Positions 21,966-30,462 are shown, counted from the stretch's first letter. The stretch: DNA of 64,000 nucleotides from Desulfacinum hydrothermale DSM 13146 (GCF_900176285.1 NZ_FWXF01000011.1:62001-126000); one strand, 5' to 3'. Numbers and translations: made by a program. The notes: generated from the sequence alone by a model not told the origin.

Positions 21966-21994
21966 TGTATAAAGGCCGAAAAAGGGTGTGTCAA
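21966..21994 (-). promoter_or_regulatory. Sigma-70 promoter of xre-speD-speB
   Basis: On the minus strand: TTGACA (21994-21989), 17-base spacer, TATACA (21971-21966). The -35 is perfect and the -10 is five of six. Predicted start is near 21959, about 35 bases before the regulator's ATG. Confidence 0.8.
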
Positions 21995-22058
21995 GGAAAA
22001 AGTAATCGTCGGTGATCGGATGCAGGTGGGTAGGAGCTGGAAGTAGATTTTTGGGAGC

Positions 22059-23006
22059 TTATTTGGAGTCGGGGGCGAGGCACACCAGATCGTCCGTGTC
22101 GTCCAGGCACAGTTGATTGCCGCCCATGTCCTTCTTGGCCTGGTACTGGGCCTTGTCGGCCCGGGCGATCAGGTCCTCGATGCTTTGTTCCACGTGTCCG
22201 TTGAGGGAACGAAAGGCCGCCGCTCCGATGGACAGGCTGGTGGGGGCGGCGTTCAACTGCGCATACTTGGTCTGGATTCGCTGGGCCACCTTGGTGGCCT
22301 GTTCCAACTCCAAGTGGGGCAGCAAGACGGTGAATTCATCGCCGCCGAAGCGGAACGCCGAGTCCACGTGCTCCCGGATGGACGAGCGCAGGATCTCGGC
22401 TAGTTCCACAAGCAGCGCGTCTCCAGCCTGATGACCCTCCTGGTCGTTGTATGCTTTGAAAAAGTCCACATCGATGAACAGAAGGGAGAGTGGGTGCCCA
22501 TAACGAAGGGAGCGCACGGCCTCCTGGGTGAGGACTTTCCGGAAGTGCCGGCGGTTGAAGAGGCCGGTGAGCGGATCGCGGGTCGCCAGATGTTCCAGTT
22601 CGTTTCGCAGCCATCTTTCTCGGATCAGGCGCCGGAGTTTGGCGTCCAGCTTGTCCAGGCTGAAGGGCTTGGTGATGAAGTCGGCCGCGCCCGCATTGAT
22701 CACGTCCACGTACTTGTAGCGGACCGCATGGCCCGTGATGGCGATCACATCCACGCGCGGATGGTGTTCGCGGATGTGGCGGATCAGAGCGATTCCATCC
22801 ATCCGGGGCATGTCCATGTCCGTCACCACGATGTCGAAGGACGTTTGTTCAAGCTTTTCCACGGCTTCCAGGCCGTCCACAGCGGTTTCCACCCGGTGGC
22901 CGATGATTTCCAGGCTCTCTGCCACCAGCTCGCGGACGCTCAGCTCATCGTCCACCACCAGGATATCCTGGGGGCCGTAGATCTCTTGGGGCGGTTCTTT
23001 TTCCAT
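22059..23006 (-). CDS. Response regulator with GGDEF domain (diguanylate cyclase)
   Basis: 315 residues. A receiver domain (about 14-130) has the acidic pair VVDDE, the phospho-acceptor Asp63 in VVTDMDMP, and Lys113 in ITKPF. A GGDEF domain follows with an intact FGGDEF at 221-225, so it should make cyclic-di-GMP when phosphorylated. The usual inhibitory RxxD site upstream reads EHVD, so product inhibition may be absent. No histidine kinase is next to it. ATG 23006 was chosen because the receiver begins soon after; longer frames run into the nadK promoter region. Confidence 0.92.
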   Translation of the reverse strand: MEKEPPQEIYGPQDILVVDDELSVRELVAESLEIIGHRVETAVDGLEAVEKLEQTSFDIVVTDMDMPRMDGIALIRHIREHHPRVDVIAITGHAVRYKYVDVINAGAADFITKPFSLDKLDAKLRRLIRERWLRNELEHLATRDPLTGLFNRRHFRKVLTQEAVRSLRYGHPLSLLFIDVDFFKAYNDQEGHQAGDALLVELAEILRSSIREHVDSAFRFGGDEFTVLLPHLELEQATKVAQRIQTKYAQLNAAPTSLSIGAAAFRSLNGHVEQSIEDLIARADKAQYQAKKDMGGNQLCLDDTDDLVCLAPDSK

Positions 23007-23155
23007 GTTCCGCAGCCTGGGAAAGAGGGCACAGCAATTCACTTCAACGGATCCCAAAATAGCCGATCTTGTGACGCTTGACAATCCGTTTCCTATGGCC
23101 TTTCCGTGGGTTTTTCCCTATCATCGGGGCCGACAAGACGTCCGGGAAGGAGACC

Positions 23156-24007
23156 ATGGAACACATCATTGTCATCTACAAGCGGGGGCGGAGAGAGGCT
23201 GCCGACCTGGCGCAGCGCCTGGTGCTGTGGCTGAAACGCAAAGGGGTTCAGGTGACGGCCCAGCAGAACATGGCCGATGTGCGCATATCGGACAAGCCCT
23301 TATCGGCGCTGCCCCAGGTGCAGGCGGACGCAGTGCTGGTTTTGGGAGGCGATGGCACCTTGCTCAGCGTGGCGCGCCAGTTGGACCATCGCGCGATCCC
23401 CATCCTGGGCGTCAATCTGGGCGGTTTGGGGTTTTTGACCGAAATCAGCCGGGAGCGGTGTTTCGAGGACCTGGAACAGGTCTTGGAGGGGGGCTACGAC
23501 ATTGAAGAGCGCATGCGCCTCACGGTGACCATTCAGCGCGAGGGCCAAACGGTCTTCCAGCAGACCGTGCTGAACGATGCCGTGATCAACAAGGGGGCGT
23601 TGGCCCGCATCGTAGACCTCTACACCTCGATCGACGAAAGCTATCTCACCCACTACCGCGCCGACGGGCTCATTGTGGCCACCCCCACGGGCTCCACCGC
23701 TTACAATCTGTCCGCCGGGGGTCCTATCGTGTATCCCACGGCCCAGGCGGTCATCCTGACGCCCATCTGCCCGTTTGCACTCACCAACCGGCCCATCATC
23801 CTGCCTGGGACGGCCCGGATCCGCGTGGATCTGGACGACAGGGCCCAGGACGTGGCCCTCACATGCGACGGCCAGGTGGGTTGTCACCTGGCCGCCAACG
23901 ACACCATCCACATTCGGGTGTCTCCCTACCCGCTGCGGCTCATCAAGCCCGCCAGCACCGACTATTTCGAAATCCTGCGCACCAAGCTCAAGTGGGGGCA
24001 GGCCTGA
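23156..24007 (+). CDS. nadK: NAD kinase
   Basis: 283 residues; phosphorylates NAD+ to NADP+. Visible signatures: LGGDGTLLS (residues 63-71), the NDAVINKG motif, and TPTGSTAYNLSAGGPIVYP. The ATG at 23156 follows GGAAGGAGA; an upstream frame adding 26 residues has no such site. It is divergent from the GGDEF gene. A GC-rich hairpin follows immediately after the stop. Confidence 0.95.
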   Translation: MEHIIVIYKRGRREAADLAQRLVLWLKRKGVQVTAQQNMADVRISDKPLSALPQVQADAVLVLGGDGTLLSVARQLDHRAIPILGVNLGGLGFLTEISRERCFEDLEQVLEGGYDIEERMRLTVTIQREGQTVFQQTVLNDAVINKGALARIVDLYTSIDESYLTHYRADGLIVATPTGSTAYNLSAGGPIVYPTAQAVILTPICPFALTNRPIILPGTARIRVDLDDRAQDVALTCDGQVGCHLAANDTIHIRVSPYPLRLIKPASTDYFEILRTKLKWGQA

Positions 24008-24010
24008 AGA

Positions 24011-24031
24011 GGGCGACCCGTCGGGTCGCCC
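24011..24031 (+). terminator. Hairpin after nadK
   Basis: GGGCGACCCG-T-CGGGTCGCCC begins three bases after the nadK stop. At least eight base pairs can form, but only CTTCC follows, with no T-run. It is a possible terminator or mRNA 3'-end stabiliser. Confidence 0.5.
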
Positions 24032-24170
24032 TTCCAGCGCAAAGCCTGATGGCCTCTCCGGCCGGCAGGACGGGTTGTGCCAACAATCCTGAACCAATCC
24101 CGAACCGGTCGGTCCCCACAAAAAGAACTCCATCTCGGCCGAAGGCCCTGGGGCTCTTTGAGAGCCTTGA

Positions 24171-24240
24171 CGGGGCGGCCTGGCCAGGCCGCCGGCACGG
24201 GCCCATAGGGAGCAATCTGGGCGCTCCGGGTCAAGCTCCT
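24171..24240 (+). repeat. Dispersed intergenic repeat, partial copy F (right end)
   Basis: Matches the right end of the repeat family: GGCCTGGCCAGGCC, GGCACGGGCCC, GGGAGCAATCTGGGCGCTCCGGGTCAAGCTCC. The central hairpin and left end are missing. Its last bases overlap the stop codon of the radical SAM gene. The gap before it (24032-24170) shows nothing recognisable. Confidence 0.55.
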
Positions 24241-25117
24241 AGAGAGCGCGCATCCACTCGGGTTTGAGTCGCACCCGGCCTTTCAGGGCCTCGTCGATCA
24301 GGGCCAGGGCCCGCTCTTTGTCCGTCGGCATCTTCACCTTGATGGGCAGATAGTTGGATGCGTGGTTGGACAGGAAGAGACCACGGCTCATGTGCGTATG
24401 CGCCAGCATCTCTCTCAGTTCCACCAGGAGTTCTCGGGGGTCCAGAACCTCAAAGGTGCCCTCCTGGACGCGGCGCCCCAATTCGGTGTTGGGAAGCACC
24501 ATGAGGGTGAGGGCGCCCACATAGTGGGGGTCGATCTCGCTGAGAATGGATCCGGTGGCGCGAGCGTGCTCCAGGGACCTTTCCCGCCCGGCGATGCCCA
24601 GCAAGACGGTGACCGAGAGCTTGATGCCCGCTTGGCGAACCCGCCGCCCGGCTTCCACCATCTTTTCCCGGGACACGCCTTTTCGGATGTCCCGAAGGGT
24701 CTGTGGGTCTCCACTCTCCACGCCCAGATAGACGATGCCCAGTCCCAGGTCCCGGAGCTCTTTCAACTGCTGAAGGCTCTTGCGCAGGATGCTTTTGGCA
24801 TTGCCGTAGAGGCCCACCCGCTGGATCCAGGGCATTCGGGTGCGGATTTTTTGGAGAAGCCTTACAAGCCGCTCCTGGGGAAGGATGAGCGCGTCTCCGT
24901 CGGCCAGAAAGACGCGCCGGAGGAACTGGAGGTTTTTGGCCGCGTAATCGATATCCCGGTCGACGATGGCCTCGTCCTTGATCCCAAAGCGCACTCCCTT
25001 GTAGGTGCCGCAGAAGGTGCACTTGTTGTGGGAGCAGCCCCGGGTGATCTGCAAAATGATGCTGTCCGCCTCGCTGGGCGGTCGAATGATCATGCCTTCG
25101 TAATGCAATCCGTCCAT
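24239..25117 (-). CDS. Radical SAM protein (Elp3-type superfamily)
   Basis: 292 residues. The iron-sulfur site is the canonical CxxxCxxC in TRGCSHNKCTFCGTYKG, and SAM-binding segments ADGDALIL and YLGVESGD follow. It belongs to a widespread radical SAM group of unassigned function. No substrate domain or metal-binding accessory cluster is apparent. The start at 25117 (MDGLHYEGMIIRPPSE) follows AGGAGAAAG; ten further residues upstream lack such a site. It is divergent from speE across about 105 bases. Confidence 0.85.
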   Translation of the reverse strand: MDGLHYEGMIIRPPSEADSIILQITRGCSHNKCTFCGTYKGVRFGIKDEAIVDRDIDYAAKNLQFLRRVFLADGDALILPQERLVRLLQKIRTRMPWIQRVGLYGNAKSILRKSLQQLKELRDLGLGIVYLGVESGDPQTLRDIRKGVSREKMVEAGRRVRQAGIKLSVTVLLGIAGRERSLEHARATGSILSEIDPHYVGALTLMVLPNTELGRRVQEGTFEVLDPRELLVELREMLAHTHMSRGLFLSNHASNYLPIKVKMPTDKERALALIDEALKGRVRLKPEWMRAL

Positions 25118-25154
25118 CTTTTGCTTTCTCCTGATCCCAAACGTCATTCGGGAT

Positions 25155-25183
25155 TTGAGATTTTCAAATCGTTCCTATATATT
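25155..25183 (+). promoter_or_regulatory. Promoter of speE with an overlapping inverted repeat
   Basis: TTGAGA, 17-base spacer, TATATT, in an AT-rich stretch, with a predicted start about 33 bases before the speE ATG. A perfect 7-5-7 inverted repeat (GATTTGA at 25152-25158, TCAAATC at 25164-25170) overlaps the -35 box and could be an operator. It differs from the palindrome before xre-speD-speB. Confidence 0.6.
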
Positions 25184-25222
25184 GATCTTTTCTAAAATTT
25201 TCAAGGGAGGAGATCCTTCACC

Positions 25223-26131
25223 ATGACCGATCACAACATCCTGAACGAACCCTTTTCGTCCACCATGAACCGCCAATTTCGCATCACGCGCAACATCCAC
25301 ACCCAGACAACCCCCTTTCAACGGGTGGAGGTGGTGGAAACCAACGACTACGGCATCACGCTCTTTCTGGACAGGCGTTTCCAAACCTCGGAAAAGGATG
25401 AATTCTTCTACCACGAATCCCTGGTGCATCCGGCCATGATGACCCACCCCGATCCGCAGCGGGTTCTGATCATTGGAGGCGGCGATGGGGGCACCCTGGA
25501 GGAGGCGCTCAAGTACCCTTCGGTCCAATCCGCCACCATGGTGGAGCTGGACCCGGAAGTGGTGGAGATCGCAAAAACCCATCTTCGGGCTATTTGCGGC
25601 GACGCTTTTGACGATCCCCGCACTCGGCTCATCATCGGCGACGGGCGCCGTTTCGTGGAAGAGACCGACGAGACTTTCGATGTGATCATCCTGGATCTGA
25701 CGGATCCCCTGGAACCCTCCAAGTACGTCTACACCCGGGAGTTCTACTCCTTGTGCAGGGACCGGCTGCGCCCGGGAGGTATCCTGGCCCTTCACAACGA
25801 CTCGCCCTTCTTCTACCCGGAGGCCTTCAACGTGATTTCCAAGACCCTGGAGGCGGTCTTTCCCTTCCGGCGTCAGTACCTGACCTACATCGTGGGCTAC
25901 ATGCTGGACTTCGCCTTCTCCATCTGTTCCCGGGAAGACGTGCTGGATGTGTCCGAAAAGGTTCTGCTGGAGCGGGCCCAGGAACGCGCCATCGGCCCTC
26001 TCAACTACTACAGTCCGCAGATGCACGCTCGGCTCTTCGCCCTGCCCGGCTACGTGACGCGTATCTTGGAAACTCCGTGCCAGATTTCCACAGACGCCGC
26101 CCCCTATGTCATGGCGGAAGAAGATTATTAG
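25223..26131 (+). CDS. speE: Spermidine synthase-family aminopropyltransferase
   Basis: 302 residues. Decarboxylated-SAM binding is marked by LIIGGGDGGTLEEAL and MVELDPEVVE. The catalytic Asp lies in ILDLTDPLEP, where family members usually read DSTDPxGP, and YTREFYSLC follows. It transfers an aminopropyl group from decarboxylated SAM (made by SpeD) to putrescine, or possibly agmatine. The altered DLTDPLEP loop leaves the acceptor uncertain. GGGAGGAGA precedes the ATG. Repeat copy B starts at the stop codon. Confidence 0.9.
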   Translation: MTDHNILNEPFSSTMNRQFRITRNIHTQTTPFQRVEVVETNDYGITLFLDRRFQTSEKDEFFYHESLVHPAMMTHPDPQRVLIIGGGDGGTLEEALKYPSVQSATMVELDPEVVEIAKTHLRAICGDAFDDPRTRLIIGDGRRFVEETDETFDVIILDLTDPLEPSKYVYTREFYSLCRDRLRPGGILALHNDSPFFYPEAFNVISKTLEAVFPFRRQYLTYIVGYMLDFAFSICSREDVLDVSEKVLLERAQERAIGPLNYYSPQMHARLFALPGYVTRILETPCQISTDAAPYVMAEEDY

Positions 26132-26330
26132 GAGACCGCCTGAGAACGCCTCGGTTGCTCCCTTCTTGTGCGGACAGCAGGTGGGGACTGCCGGGCGGGC
26201 CTTTAAGCAGTAGGGGCGGGTTCCGAACGTGCCCCCACAAGGCTCCAAAAGAACCACAGAGAACAGTGGGACTTCAACCAGTTGAAAATCCACCCAAAGG
26301 CGAAAAGGCCATGGTCGAACAGGCTCCTGG
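26131..26330 (-). repeat. Dispersed intergenic repeat, copy B (inverted)
   Basis: Full copy in reverse orientation. On the minus strand it begins CCAGGAGCCTGTTCGACCATGGCCTTTTCGCC, like copy A, and ends GCGTTCTCAGGCGGTCTCC. The internal GGGGCGGGTTCCGAAC hairpin is imperfect (right arm GTGCCCCCAC). It begins at the last base of speE and ends about 20 bases before the TtuA gene. Confidence 0.75.
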
Positions 26331-26351
26331 GAAAGGGGAGGCAGCAAACTT

Positions 26352-27323
26352 TTGGAAATGAAGACGAGACACACCCACACAAAACTTCCCCGTGGCGCCA
26401 AATGCACTCGCTGCCGGGAGCAGGCCGTGGTCGCGCTTCCGAGCCATCATGCCAACTTCTGCGAGGACTGCTTTCGCTTCTTTTTCCGGCGCAGTGTGCA
26501 GCGGGCCATGAAGAAGTTTCCCGTGGATCCCCGGGAGACGATCCTGGTGGCGGTCTCCGGCGGTAAGGACTCCCTGGCCGTTTGGGCCGTTCTCCAGGAC
26601 CTGGGATGGAAGACCAAGGGAATTCATGTGGATCTGGGGATCGAAGGCTTCTCCGAGGCATCGGCGGAGGTCATTGACGCCTTTGCACGTCAAAGGGGGC
26701 TCCGTTGGGAGCGATATGCGCTCCAGGAGACCTTCGGCTACACCATTCCCGAGATCCAAAAGCGCACCCGCCGAAAGATCTGTTCGGTGTGTGGAACGCT
26801 CAAACGCCAGATCCTCAACCGGCTGACCTTTCAGCAAGGATGCCGGGTGGTGGCCACCGGCCACAATCTGGACGACGAAGCGGGGCGGCTCCTGGGGAAC
26901 CTGGTCCGTAACCGCCGGGAATACATCGAAAAACAGTATCCCTATCTGCCGTCGACCCATCCCAGGCTGCCGGTGAAGATCAAGCCGCTCTATCGGGTTT
27001 CCGCCGATGAGATCCGAATCTTCTGCCGACTGGAAGGCATCCCGTTTCTGGCCCAATCCTGTCCGCTGTCGCGCGGGGCGACCAGCCACACGTTTCAGGA
27101 GGCCCTTCAGTTCCTGGAGCAGAAGATGCCCGGAACCAAGCGGGACTTTCTCTTTTCCTACCTGGAATCCAAGGAGCCGCCCAAGCCGGTGGAAGACTTC
27201 GGTACCTGCGACCAATGCGGCCAACCCTGCTACGGAACCCGCTGCAGCGTCTGCAATCTGTTGAACCAGCTCAAGGAAAAGGACGCGGCGCGGCTTCAGG
27301 CTTCCGGTGGGCGGGAGGGCTGA
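26352..27323 (+). CDS. ttuA: TtuA/TtcA-type tRNA sulfurtransferase
   Basis: 323 residues. N-terminal zinc finger: Cys18/21 and Cys37/40. PP-loop ATPase motif VSGGKDS at about 68-74. Cys144 and Cys147 (KICSVCGTLKR) with Cys237 (QSCPLSRG) sit where TtuA binds its iron-sulfur cluster. A C-terminal zinc finger uses Cys286/289 and Cys298/301. This two-finger layout is the TtuA type, which makes 2-thio-ribothymidine at tRNA position 54, a heat-stability modification in Thermus and Pyrococcus. TTG 26352 was taken because GGGGAGG lies ten bases upstream; ATG 26358 is the alternative. Confidence 0.85.
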   Translation: MEMKTRHTHTKLPRGAKCTRCREQAVVALPSHHANFCEDCFRFFFRRSVQRAMKKFPVDPRETILVAVSGGKDSLAVWAVLQDLGWKTKGIHVDLGIEGFSEASAEVIDAFARQRGLRWERYALQETFGYTIPEIQKRTRRKICSVCGTLKRQILNRLTFQQGCRVVATGHNLDDEAGRLLGNLVRNRREYIEKQYPYLPSTHPRLPVKIKPLYRVSADEIRIFCRLEGIPFLAQSCPLSRGATSHTFQEALQFLEQKMPGTKRDFLFSYLESKEPPKPVEDFGTCDQCGQPCYGTRCSVCNLLNQLKEKDAARLQASGGREG

Positions 27324-27596
27324 TAAAACCGTCGGGGTGCCCTGACATTGGGCACTTGCAACAAACGACTGCCCTCCCATGCCGCTTCCCCGGGATCACC
27401 GCCTCTTTTGGGCGGACGGGCGATATTGGGGGCCGGCCCCGTGGAAGCCCGCCTGAAAACGCCTATCTTCAGCTTTCCCATGGTCTTTTGGACATCCCCG
27501 CCAAAGCGCGGGAATGTCTCATGTGCAGCCGGCGATGGGCTTCGGCCTTGGCGAGAGCGACCAGGCCAAAGACGCTTGGACGAGAGCCGTTTCGGG

Positions 27597-28841
27597 TCAT
27601 GCCCTCCGCTCGGGCAGGACCAGGTTGAGAAGAACGCCGCAGATGCCCGCCAAACCGATCCCCTTGATGGTGAATTCTCCTGCGGAAAAGGCCATGCCGC
27701 CGATCCCGAAGACCACCACCAGGGCCACGATGGCCATGTTGCGGGGCTCCATGAGGTCTTCGCCGGCCCGCACCAGCGTGTTGAGGCCCACCACGGTGAT
27801 GGCACCGAAAAGCAGAATGAGGATGCCCCCCATGACCGGAACGGGGATGGTCTGGAGCAGGGCGCCCAACTTGCCTACGAAGGCCAGCAAGATGGCGCAG
27901 CAGGAGGCGATGGTCATGATGGCCGGGTTGAAGATCTTGATGAGGGCCACCGCGCCGGTCACTTCCGAATAGGTGGTGTTGGGCGGGCCGCCCAGGAAGG
28001 CGGCAAGGGAGGTGGCCAGGCCGTCGCCCAGGAGGGTGCGGTGGATGCCGGGGTCCTTGAGGTAGTCCTTTCCGGTCACCGATCCGATGGCCAGGATGTC
28101 CCCGAAATGTTCGATGGCCGGGGCGATGGCCACCGGGGCGATGAAGAGAACGGCTTGCCAGTTCCACTGGGGAAAGACGAAATGGGGAACGTCGAACCAG
28201 GGGGCTTTCACGACCGGTTCAAAACTCACCAGTCCCAGGGGTATGGAAAGCAGGTAGCCCACCACGATGCCGCAGAGGATGGGGATGAGCCGAATCATGC
28301 CCCGTCCCAGCAAGGAGATCAGGATGGTGGTGGCCAAAGAGATCATGGAGACCACGAGGGCCGTCTTTTCGGGAACCAGAACCGCCGATCCGTCCCCGGT
28401 CTTTCCCAAGGCCATGTTGACGGCCACGGGGGCCAGGATGAGGCCGATGACCATGATCACAGGTCCCACCACCACCGGCGGGAGGATGCGCTCCAGGATC
28501 TTGCTTCCACGCCACAGGATGACCAGGCTGAAGATCACGTACACCACACCGGCGGCGGCCAGGCCGCACAGGGTGGCGGGAATGCCCCAGGTCTTCACAC
28601 CGTAGATGATGGGAGCGATGAAGGCGAAAGAGGAGGCGAGAAAGACCGGGACCTTGCCTCGGGTGATGAGCTGAAAGAGCAGGGTGCCGGCACCGGCCGT
28701 AAAGAGCGCCACGTTGGGGTCCAGGCCTGTCAAGAGCGGTACCAGGACCAGGGCGCCGAAGGCCACGAAGAGCATCTGGGCACCCACCAGGGTGTCCTGG
28801 AATCGCAGGTGGTACTCGGTGGAATGAATGCCTTTTTCCAT
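27597..28841 (-). CDS. uraA: Uracil/xanthine permease (NCS2 family)
   Basis: 414 residues, almost entirely membrane helices. NCS2 signatures include FGALVLVPLLTGLDP, the SSFAFIAPI segment and the region AIAPAIEHFGDILAIG with the conserved Glu/His; PNTTYSEVTGAVAL follows. It imports uracil with protons. ATG 28841 follows AAAGGAGG. The upp gene lies just upstream in the same direction, so uracil uptake and salvage are paired, but a strong terminator separates them. Confidence 0.92.
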   Translation of the reverse strand: MEKGIHSTEYHLRFQDTLVGAQMLFVAFGALVLVPLLTGLDPNVALFTAGAGTLLFQLITRGKVPVFLASSFAFIAPIIYGVKTWGIPATLCGLAAAGVVYVIFSLVILWRGSKILERILPPVVVGPVIMVIGLILAPVAVNMALGKTGDGSAVLVPEKTALVVSMISLATTILISLLGRGMIRLIPILCGIVVGYLLSIPLGLVSFEPVVKAPWFDVPHFVFPQWNWQAVLFIAPVAIAPAIEHFGDILAIGSVTGKDYLKDPGIHRTLLGDGLATSLAAFLGGPPNTTYSEVTGAVALIKIFNPAIMTIASCCAILLAFVGKLGALLQTIPVPVMGGILILLFGAITVVGLNTLVRAGEDLMEPRNMAIVALVVVFGIGGMAFSAGEFTIKGIGLAGICGVLLNLVLPERRA

Positions 28842-28899
28842 GAAAGATCCTCCTTTTGACCTACGTCGTTCTTGGAGTTTTCTCTCCCCGGGAGAAGGC

Positions 28900-28927
28900 A
28901 AAAAAAAAGCACGCTTAGCGTGCTTTT
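28900..28927 (-). terminator. Intrinsic terminator between upp and uraA
   Basis: Minus strand: AAAAGCACGC-TAA-GCGTGCTTTT, a perfect 10-bp stem, continued by a further run of T. It begins nine bases after the upp stop and lies about 60 bases before uraA. It must limit read-through into uraA, constitutively or as an attenuator. Confidence 0.93.
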
Positions 28928-28935
28928 GGGAAAGC

Positions 28936-29562
28936 CTATTTGGTCCCGAAGATCTTGTCTCCGGCATCTCCCAGGCCGGGTAAAATGTAGCCGATGTCGT
29001 TGAGCTTTTCGTCCACGGCCGCCACGTACACGTCCACGTCGGGATGGGCCTTTTCCAGGCGCCGGATCCCTTCGGGGGCGGCCACCAGGAAGATGCCGCG
29101 GATGTTGGTGCAGCCGGCCTCTTTCAACAGATCCACCGTGAGCACCAAGGTGCCGCCGGTGGCCAGCATGGGATCCAGGATCAAAGCGATGCGCTCGTCC
29201 ATCTTGTTGGCCAGCTTCACGTAGTAGCGCACCGGCTCCAGGGTCTCCTCGTTGCGGTAAAGCCCCACCACGCTCACCTTGGCGCCCGGGATGAGGTCCA
29301 GAACCCCGTCCATCATGCCCAGGCCGGCGCGCAGGATGGGCACCACGGTGATCTTCTTGCCCTTGATGCGTTCCACCTCCACCGGGCCGCTCCAACCCTG
29401 GATGGTTCGCTTTTCCGTTTCCAGATCCTTGGTGGCCTCGTAGGTGAGCAGTCGGGCCACCTCGGAGGCCAGTTCCCGGAAATCTTTGGTGCTGATGGTG
29501 TGCTTGCGCATAATGCCCAGTTTATGGCGGATCAGGGGATGTTGGACGACGTGAACGGCCAC
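28936..29562 (-). CDS. upp: Uracil phosphoribosyltransferase
   Basis: 208 residues; converts uracil and PRPP to UMP. Signatures: [10 protein letters not shown] at the start, [14 protein letters not shown], the PRPP-binding [12 protein letters not shown], and the C-terminal uracil-binding [19 protein letters not shown] start at 29562 with AAGGAGA upstream. A near-consensus promoter lies 50-75 bases upstream. uraA follows after a terminator. Confidence 0.96.
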   Translation of the reverse strand: MAVHVVQHPLIRHKLGIMRKHTISTKDFRELASEVARLLTYEATKDLETEKRTIQGWSGPVEVERIKGKKITVVPILRAGLGMMDGVLDLIPGAKVSVVGLYRNEETLEPVRYYVKLANKMDERIALILDPMLATGGTLVLTVDLLKEAGCTNIRGIFLVAAPEGIRRLEKAHPDVDVYVAAVDEKLNDIGYILPGLGDAGDKIFGTK

Positions 29563-29610
29563 GGCGGTCTCCTTTCTTCGACGGCGTTCGGTTGCCTGTG
29601 TTAGGCGCAG

Positions 29611-29639
29611 CCTATAGAGGAAAGCTCCAGGGGTGTCAA
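29611..29639 (-). promoter_or_regulatory. Sigma-70 promoter of upp
   Basis: Minus strand: TTGACA (29639-29634), 17-base spacer, TATAGG (29616-29611). The transcript would have a leader of about 40 bases before the upp GTG. Confidence 0.75.
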
Positions 29640-29767
29640 GCCGTGAATCGATCCGGGCAGAGCCGAGCCCTGGGTCGTTGACGCGGGGAACGAAACGCTG
29701 CTAATCTATTGAAATCAATGGAATGATGGCCAGTGTCTCCATGGCGGAAACATGAGGGGAGGAAACC

Positions 29768-30241
29768 ATGCGAGTTTACCTCATGCAGCATGCCCGACCG
29801 GTGCCCAAGGAAGAAAATCCCGCCCAACCCCTTTCCCCCCAGGGCGTTGGCGATGCCGAGGCCATGGGTTCGCGCCTTGCCGCGGCGGGGGTTTGCCCGG
29901 ATGTCCTCTTTCACAGCCCCAAGGAGCGGGCGAAGGAAACGGCCCGCATTGTGCGTGAGAAACTGGGCGGATCGGGCCGGATGGTCGAACGCGACGATCT
30001 GGCGCCGCTGGCGGACCCGGGATCCGTTCTGGCCGACTTGGAGGCCGCATCCGGTGAGTGCCTGGTGGTGGGACACTTGCCCCACCTGGCACGACTGGCC
30101 ACTCGACTCCTCACGGGCGGCCTTCGGGACGAACCGCCCCTCGTCAAGTTTGAGCAGGGGGCCGTGCTCTGCCTCGTCCGGGATGGGGAGGTTTGGAAGG
30201 TGGCCTGGATGCTCACCCCCCAATGGGCCGCAAAGGCCTGA
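29768..30241 (+). CDS. sixA: SixA-type histidine phosphatase
   Basis: 157 residues of the histidine phosphatase superfamily. The catalytic block is LMQHARP, the short SixA version of the RHG motif; SPKERAKETARIV and VVGHLPHLARL supply the other phosphate pocket residues. SixA removes phosphate from histidines of HPt or phosphotransferase proteins; the partner here is unknown. GAGGGGAGG precedes the ATG. The 220-base gap after it shows no recognisable feature. Confidence 0.85.
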   Translation: MRVYLMQHARPVPKEENPAQPLSPQGVGDAEAMGSRLAAAGVCPDVLFHSPKERAKETARIVREKLGGSGRMVERDDLAPLADPGSVLADLEAASGECLVVGHLPHLARLATRLLTGGLRDEPPLVKFEQGAVLCLVRDGEVWKVAWMLTPQWAAKA

Positions 30242-30462
30242 AAGGCGGGGCAACCGACGGACGATGGCTGCCGGAGGCCTGTTCCAAGGTGCGATCATGG
30301 GGGACGCAGGCCGGGATCCGGGATGTGGCATGGGGATTAGGGGGTGAGAGTCTGGAAGAAGGGGGATCCCGAAGCGCGAGGGCGCTCCTGCGCAAGGCGG
30401 GCACCTTCTTCCAGCATAGGGAAACAGTTTCTCACGATGGGCACGGAGGCGGGTTGAAAGAG

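Noticed and set aside
30193-30462. 90-residue N-terminal extension of the nucleoside transporter
   Set aside because: Low-complexity Gly/Arg-rich sequence without membrane helices or family similarity; the transporter begins at 30463 or 30454.
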